From contig JAMZAV010000168.1 in NCBI GenBank assembly GCA_024449915.1, forward strand, positions 62,001 through 126,000: a stretch of DNA of 64,000 bases, written 5' to 3'. A program made the translations under genes and the position numbers. Origin of the DNA: Sweltsa coloradensis. Lineage: Eukaryota > Arthropoda > Insecta > Plecoptera > Chloroperlidae. Below are positions 57,954 to 64,000 of this stretch, piece by piece. The notes beneath the pieces are model-generated. The model saw only the letters and a list, made by a program, of their open reading frames with translations, did not search any database and was not told the DNA's origin. Position 1 is the stretch's first letter, and every line of letters starts with the position of its first letter.

Positions 57954-58252
57954 TAGTGGCGCACCCAGGATTTCATCCAGGGGGGTGGGGGGGCAGCCCC
58001 CCCAAAAGTGTTCTAAATCGGAAATGCACTATTTGTAAGTGGCAGCGCTGCTGATTAGTGGTGCCGGGTGAAATTTAGGTTGGGTCTAAAAAGTTGCCGC
58101 TATAGAGCGTGTGGCGGTCATAAAACCATGGACTTAGAATAGTAACTGGCGTGTAAATCCACGATAAAAACAAAGCGCAGCTCTCATATGAAAATAAAAT
58201 ACCGCAAACTGATCACAGCGCTAAGCTCAAGACGCAACAAGGTGTTTTGTTT

Positions 58253-58296
<44 letters not shown>

Positions 58297-58457
58297 TTAT
58301 TTATTTGTTTCAATATTATTTTCATCAAAATCTATCATACATAAGATATATTAAAAGTGAAGAGCTTTGAATATAAATTTAATGTTGGTGCTTGTGAGGG
58401 GTTCTGGGGGGAGGGGTGGCTTTAGCCCCGAAAGCTCCCCCCTTGGGTGCGCCACTG
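57954..58457. mobile_element. hAT-like transposon
   Basis: Ends TAGTGGCGCACCCAGG and GGGTGCGCCACTG with perfect 8-bp duplications CTTTTCAA (57946-57953, 58458-58465). Contains a (TTTC)n microsatellite at about 58249-58297. No transposase. Confidence 0.88.
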
Positions 58458-58465
58458 CTTTTCAA

Positions 58466-59335
58466 TACAATGCGTTTGTTTGGTTATACTTATGGCTACA
58501 GCAGCAGACATTATGAACTTCTAATTGAATTCTTTTGACAATAGATGCAGATTTTCTTATTCGTCAAAGCCTCTAAGGCAGGTTAAATAGTGTTACATAA
58601 ATACAAATAAATTAAATCAAAAATAAAATTAATACAATTTAACTTTAAAATATTATTGTAACTATTCCCATACAACCCGTGATCGGCATAATTTGATACA
58701 ACTTTTCATGTACTGATCGACGGTACATAGATAATGTGCTCTCACAGGCATTGAAGAAAGTGAATATTACTTTGTATCCTGCTGGTCGTGCAAACAGCGA
58801 GCGCTCTACCCTTCCCATAGAAATTGGGTGGCATTCACAACCACGTTGTCAACCCATGTGGAATGCAGCCCTCCCCAACCCAACCCTTCTTTTCTGGCCA
58901 TTGACCGTTCTGACCGTTGCTTCATGTCGAACAACTCGTCGTGGTTTCAATAGGACTAGAGCATGGCTTATTCACAAATGAACATGTTTACCACTGTTCA
59001 CCCAACAAATAAAATGAGATGTTTACTCGATTTATAACAAATTTTAGCCAACGTCTTTCCCACATATTATCATTGCGAGTAGAAATAAATACCATAAACG
59101 CCTTCAAGACGTCATTATTACAGTCACAACAACAACACAACTACAGAGTACATGAAATATTAATATGTATATTATATTTTATGTGTTTTATCTTATTGAT
59201 GATGAAGTCTGGACAATAGAAACGTTTTGCCTCTTGACCCAGAGGGCTTTAATAGCTTTGGCTCGTTTACTTTTTTTTCGTTCTACTAGGCATTGTCTTA
59301 CGCCGCCCCATTTCAACACGTTTAATTTCACATTT
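58466..59335. other. Intron 3 of locus 2
   Basis: Nothing recognised. Confidence 0.4.
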
Positions 59336-59338
59336 TTT

Positions 59339-59985
59339 AAAAACACACGGTACACTTAAAAATTCAAAACTTTTAAACCATAAAGTGCAATGACACAAAA
59401 CTTTCAGAAGTCGTTAAGCACATGTTAACTATTATTGTATCAAAATAAGGGATTTTTAGAAAGCACCGTTTTCGAAATGACTATGATTTAGTTTTCACAC
59501 TTCACAAAATCCGTGGATTTTGGAAATGTTGAAAGTTGAAACGCGCGCCGGGCTCTACGAGTCGAAGTAGTTCGCTCAGTCACCGCGCAGCGCTACAAGA
59601 CGGTCTGAGCTGCTGCCGCGACGGGGTAGAAATGGCCAATTATCGGGGATATTTACAAGGGCACGGGAAATCAGTTCCAACTCACAAACCATTCATCCAA
59701 ATTGGAAAATTTAAAAAGTGTCAGCAAAACGTATTTTGGGCCAATGAAGAATGATCAACCAAAATGCAGTTTCACTTTTACGTTTAGCATATTATCAATT
59801 CGAAAATACATAAAAAATGACTCAAAACACACCGGTACACTTAAAAATTCATAACTTTTAAACCATGAAGTGCAATGACACAAAACTTTCAGAAGTCGTT
59901 AAGCACATGTTAACTATTATTGTAAAAAAATAAGGGATTTTTAGAAAGCACCGTTTTCGAAATGACTATGATTTAGTTTTGTATT
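59339..59985 (+). repeat. Pair of direct repeats of about 150 bp
   Basis: 59345-59495 and 59831-59980 are nearly identical (GGTACACTTAAAAATTC, AGTCGTTAAGCACATG, AAAGCACCGTTTTCG). They flank a GC-richer spacer of about 335 bp. No LTR-like TG...CA ends or ORF seen. Confidence 0.75.
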
Positions 59986-60124
59986 GTTTAAATAGCCGGT
60001 ACGCCCCAAAAAAATATTTAATATTTTTTTGTTATTTTTTTTTACTCTCATAACACCTCTAAATTGCAATACATTTCGAATTATAGAGTAACAAGTCACA
60101 TCCAGATGTCTATGGAATAGCCTT

Positions 60125-60205
60125 AAGAATGGTTTAGCAATTAAATTTGTCCACTTCTTTCTATCCTTCCACAATCGTATCTTTTCCACATCTTCCCAGG
60201 CTTGG
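60125..60205 (-). mobile_element. LINE C-terminal scrap
   Basis: The minus strand reads AWEDVEKIRLWKDRKKWTNL, matching the end of the 27320 family. Confidence 0.7.
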
Positions 60206-60479
60206 AAGTAAATAAGAAATGTATCCAAAGTTTTTAGGAGGCCTTTGAAAATTTTGAAAAACTTCTAAAGGCCGGTGCACTTAACTTCCGAAGGTTTATG
60301 GTTTAATGTATAGCGATGGCGTTAACATGATTTCCTAAGGTTTATGGTTTAAGGTTTAACAAGATAAAACCATCTTGCTAGCAGAAACACTAAACTTGGC
60401 CAATGAGAAAAGGGAGCTCTCATAAATCCGGCCAATGGTAGCTCTCGTACTAGAAACGTTATAGAAAAACATTTCAATT

Positions 60480-60712
60480 AGACCACAAACCACAAACCTA
60501 AAACGTGTGCGCGCCCATCATCCAGGGCCGCGTGTTGAGAGGCGACGCTAGTAGGCACCCCCGCCTCCAACCCCCTCTGGCAAAAGGAGTGTTCGGCCGA
60601 CGTGCTTTTTCTTTCCGGGTTGTTAACCCATGGAACGACCTGCCGCCCGCCCTCAAAGACTGCCCAGTGAGGCATTTCCCTTCCCTGTGTAGGGAGCAAT
60701 TATGGTAGAACT
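60480..60712 (+). mobile_element. CR1/Rex-like LINE C-terminal fragment
   Basis: LAKGVFGRRAFSFRVVNPWN followed by DLPPALKDCPVRHFPSLCRE, the conserved end of many CR1/Rex-type RT proteins (F..R....WN.LP). Open for 67 codons. Confidence 0.75.
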
Positions 60713-60930
60713 AACTACATGTGCCAAATTAGTTAGTTTCACGTGCTTCAGCAAGGCTCTTCGCGGCACGAGATTTCCACAGATTTTGAGTGTTTTAGCA
60801 AGGTATTTGCTAGCGTCGACGCCGTTTCTTGTTGTGAAATGTAACAAACAAGGATAAACAATAAAGTAAATTAAAACCTTGGGAAACTAACTACTAGAAC
60901 TTACCTCGTTGCCATCTGTTTTTGTTCCAG

Positions 60931-61110
60931 GTTTACAAGAAGCCAATACTTTCTTCTACTTACAAACATACTATTACAGTCAAGCATACGGTCGAACGCA
61001 AATGTCGGCTATGCATGAACGATGACACTCTTAAAATGTTTTCCATTTTCAAGACGGGGAATTATAAGGACTCGATAGCATCGAAAATCTTCGCTGTCAC
61101 CGGAATTACA
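60931..61110 (+). CDS. Locus 2 exon 4: first half of a ZAD zinc domain
   Basis: 60 codons, phase 0 at both ends (acceptor TTTTTGTTCCAG|GTT, donor ATTACA|GTAAGT). Contains ERKCRLCMNDDTLKMFSIF and SIASKIFAVTGIT, directly comparable with exon 3 of locus 1 (CRLCRKDNEKTMIPIF and KIFSITGIV). The second Cys pair must lie past the end of the window or in an unseen exon. Confidence 0.83.
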
Positions 61111-62512
61111 GTAAGTGACAAGTGCATGCAATACTATCGGCTTATGGTGGATGTATGGTCATATAATTATTTTTTTTAAACACACATACCACACACACTA
61201 TGCCGCCTTATTAGATGTTTATCCGTGGCTTGTTAATCTAGGCCCTGTGAACATAAAGCAAGTAGGCATGCCTGCAGGCTATAGGGCAAACATAGGCCTA
61301 GCCCTATAGGCCCTAGTGCAAGGCATAAGACTTTTAGTTAACTGTCACCTACTACAAATTAGTGGTTGTAAATACTCTCATAGCCAGAGAGCTGTACAAG
61401 ATGATGGTAGCTATCTGTAGCTATTTATGTGTAGGTCTATGTGGCCTTTGCCTACCATGTAGACTGGGTCTATTGATCAACTGTCTAGGCCTACTCTAAT
61501 TCAAAATAAACTGAAACAATGAGACAGCACAAAATATGTAGGCTTGGCTTGTTGAAAGACATTGATAAGATCTTATTTACGTTCTTGACAAGATATTAGC
61601 ACAAACAAGATCTTGGCAAGAAATTAACAAGATCTTATTTCAATGCAAAATATCTTTGCAAGATCTTGACAAGATTTTTCAGCAGGCTGGTTATTGGTTA
61701 TGTAGAACAAAAAGCTCTATGGGCTTAAGCTTATTTTATTTTATTTATTATACATTGGTAGAGGTAGTGAAAAATGGTGGTAACAAAATTCGATTTTTTT
61801 TAAATATCATTTTATTGCCTAAAATGTAATATTGTCGACGAATTACATCATTTAGAGATGGAAAACCACATTTTGAAAACGCGAATTTCGCGAAATCTCG
61901 TGTATAGCGCGAAATAACGAACAAAATTGTATAAAACTGGTCAAAACGCGAATTAACTCGCGAAATTAAACATTTTAGTGCTCAAAATGTGGGGGGATGG
62001 TGGAGCTGCTGGTCCAGAATTTTCGCGAATTTTGGTGGAGGTGCCGGTCCAGACCGAACATTACGCAGGCGGTACATCGTTTCGTGACCGTGACATCACA
62101 GGCTCCACGAAAATAGACCGCCAAAATAACGGCGGGTATCACGGTCACGGACTCCGCGGCAATAGTCCACCAAAATAATGGTGCATATAAATATTTATTT
62201 TTGTCTTGGGAGTCGATTCTGAATAGATTTTTGGTTCACAATGATCGATTCTAACTTATTGGATCGATGTCATCCCTACTAAAGGGCTCCTTTTAAAAAA
62301 AATGGAGTTTTTTGTTAGTGAAAAAAAAATTTAAGGTACGTTTTTGACAATTTAAATGAAATCGCGAAAAACGCGAAATTTCGGTTTATAAAAACGAAAT
62401 TTGGTTTTTATATCACCATTTCTCATTACCTCTATACATTGGCTATATAGAGAGATTACTGATCAGTGTGGTATAGAAAGAAAAGAAAGTGCCGAGAGAT
62501 TGGGAGAAAGGA
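61111..62512. other. Intron 4 of locus 2, first part
   Basis: 61854-62278 begins TAGAGATGGAAAACC and ends ATGTCATCCCTA, possibly a decayed hAT-like element without a matching duplication; it contains GCGAATTTCGCGAAAT and GGTGGAGGTGCCGG as in the element at 37379. Confidence 0.45.
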
Positions 62513-62995
62513 GTGTGGCTCGTTGGTCTTGTGGGTGGCTCGTTGGTCTTGTTGTGTGGCTCGTTGGTCTTGTGGTTAGCGTATCTGCTTCCAATGCAGA
62601 AAGTCCAGGGTTCGATTCCCGTCAAAGTCAGAAGTTTTTTAACTTCTGATTTGGACTTAAGTCCATCAGTTCTTGTCTTAGGAGTTTGTAAACGGTGACT
62701 TTGGAGCCGTCCTAGCAACGAAGCACATAATAAATTTCAGAGTTGTTCTGAATCGGCCTTGTTGATTCTGGCGTTGATTCGCGGGTGTTCGCACTGTCCA
62801 TACCACTGATTGCTATATTTCCTATTAAAAATATTGATCTTTGGTTGGTTATCGCTCACTCGTCGATTGCGTCGGGGCCTGCAGGGTTGGCTTGGTCGCT
62901 TCGCTTTGATTTAAAGTCCCCCACTGAAAATCAGTTATATAACTGAGTGGGTAGACTCTAAATAAAATTTATTTATTTATTTATTTGTTTGTACC
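62513..62995 (+). repeat. tRNA-derived SINE, copy 2, with triplicated 5' tip
   Basis: GTGGCTCGTTGGTCTTGT occurs three times at about 62515, 62535 and 62556, the last continuing into the full head with GGGTTCGATTCCCG (62608). Body and tail (CAGTTATATAACTGAGTGGG, then (ATTT)n) match 26572-27000. Confidence 0.85.
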
Positions 62996-63273
62996 AATAT
63001 ACAAGAAAGGAGATAGGAAGATGTGTGGCAACTAGGGAAGACGACGGGTACCCGGGTACTGGGTAGGCCTACCCGCCCGACAAAATCGGGTACGGGTACG
63101 TGTTTCCACTACCCGTTTACCCGTAAAACCCGGTTCCTGAATTGAGGTGTCACATTGTAGGCGGAAGGCTAATGTGAACAAGCGCTTTTTCATATCTTTT
63201 GTGCTTGGCGGCGTTTTTGTTTTGAATTATAATGTCCTTTGTTCATGCCGCTGACTTGTGGCAGTGTGCTGAG

Positions 63274-63685
63274 CATGGTGGTATATATCTTTAGGTGATT
63301 TCACTGCCAGAATTCTGTGGTCGCTTAATGCACGCAGTGCAGGCGGTCGCCGACAGAATGCGCGACGTGTCAGGTGGTAGTCACGTGACATAGAACTTAC
63401 AAGATGGCGGCCTTGGGGACCAATCAGATGGCTCGAATTCGGAAATTCGAATGTTCCGCCTACGGATCTGAATGCACGGCCTTCAATACAGTGCATACAC
63501 ACCGCCATCTCTCGAGGTATTAGTGTCGATAAAGAAGTTTTTCCAAACTTCTTTATCGTCACGTGACTACCACCTGACACGTCGCGATCCTGGCGGATTC
63601 CGTCTGAACTGCGTGCATTAAGCGACCACAAAAATAGCATTGCTGGATACGCAAGTGAAATCACCTAAAGATATATACCACCATG
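63274..63685. mobile_element. Long-TIR MITE with 8-bp duplication (hAT or P type)
   Basis: Ends CATGGTGGTATATATC and inverse, symmetry of over 110 bp per arm with small gaps (AGGTGATTTCACT, GTGGTCGCTTAATGCACGCA, CGACGTGTCAGGTGG). Perfect duplication GTGCTGAG (63266-63273, 63686-63693). 412 bp. The CATGRTG start resembles P-element ends, but hAT is also possible. The minus-strand ORF across it is an accident of the palindrome. Confidence 0.85.
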
Positions 63686-63693
63686 GTGCTGAG

Positions 63694-64000
63694 TATGCCC
63701 CCCCCTGCCTAACCACTCATGCGATCTTCCAGAGATTATACTGCGTAAATAATTACCACAACATCACTTATGTTTTCAATCTGCTAGAAGTCAAAACTTA
63801 AAAGCTATCACCCATGGTGATAAACCTTTCCTTATCTTGTTTACTCTAATTCAGGCTCCAGTCACCCCCGCCCCCCCACCCACGCCCCGCGCCAACGCAT
63901 CCGTGAGTCGTGACCTTGACTTGAATGTGTCAAGATATAAAGCAGATGCAACGGAATAGTGAATGTTATCTTAATGGCCCGCTGCTGTTCCTCTTTCGTG
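63694..64000. other. Window end, unassigned
   Basis: Non-coding as far as seen. An AG after TAATTC at about 63854 is not followed by ZAD-like coding sequence. Confidence 0.35.

Larger units (their letters stand above)
47575..64000 (+). other. Locus 2 gene model (partial): THAP-linker-ZAD
   Basis: Exons 47575-47696, 47964-48172, 54130-54347 and 60931-61110 join in phases 2, 1, 0 and leave in phase 0. 243 residues are visible before the window ends. The second ZAD half and the C-terminus are not seen between 61111 and 64000 and are expected downstream. The intron inside the ZAD lies at the same place and phase as in locus 1, which supports a shared origin by duplication. Confidence 0.72.

Noticed and set aside
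59941..60228. 95-codon minus-strand protein gene
   Set aside because: Only its LINE-derived part is recognisable; the rest is random frame.
61854..62278. hAT element TAGAGATGG...CATCCCTA
   Set aside because: Ends look right but the flanking 8-mers do not match; kept only as a possible decayed copy.
63227..63664. 145-codon minus-strand ORF
   Set aside because: It runs across both arms of a long palindromic MITE and has no domain.

Overview
This is eukaryotic, animal-type DNA: AT-rich, intron-rich and crowded with SINEs, LINE fragments and small DNA transposons. The short palindrome TAGGCCTA recurs throughout. The THAP-domain genes and the repeat style suggest a marine invertebrate, perhaps an echinoderm or related deuterostome, but the species cannot be fixed from the sequence alone. 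There is no bacterial gene structure, rRNA or CRISPR array. All gene models were read by eye from splice signals, phase and domain motifs; there is no transcript evidence.

The functional content is two related, head-to-tail genes on the + strand. Locus 1 (about 7-35.5 kb) has constant exons at 23528-23850 (acidic, Pro-rich linker), 24743-24925 and 29693-29842 (the two halves of a ZAD-type zinc domain) and 34246-35523 (long terminal exon with stop). Upstream lie four related THAP-domain exons (13622, 15360, 16531 and 20801). A further complete THAP exon is at 7085 and a decayed half-domain exon at 11470. The donor of every one of these exons, including the broken ones, lies in phase 1, which matches the acceptor at 23528. 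Locus 2 (47.5 kb to beyond the window end) has a THAP domain split by an intron (47575-47696 and 47964-48172), a linker exon (54130-54347) and the first half of a ZAD (60931-61110), with the same intron position and phase as locus 1. Both predicted proteins are therefore THAP-linker-ZAD fusions, probably nuclear DNA-binding regulators. Locus 1 looks like a set of interchangeable DNA-binding heads joined to one constant body.

THAP exons 13622 and 15360 lie in two tandem duplicates of about 2 kb. In each, inverted-repeat arms of 165-280 bp bracket the exon. Exon 16531 is broken by a repeat insertion and exon 11470 by a frameshift, so the array shows both gain and decay of cassettes.

The rest is mostly mobile DNA. 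Nine TIR elements have 8-bp target duplications, mostly hAT-like. There is one PIF/Harbinger-like element with a TTA duplication and a Myb/MADF-like ORF, a pogo/Tigger-like element with a TA duplication nested in another repeat, and a dispersed Helentron/HINE-like family ending in CTAGT. LINE fragments belong to several families, one nested in another with a 10-bp duplication, and there are tRNA-derived SINEs. Remaining stretches show nothing recognisable beyond AT-rich sequence and microsatellites.
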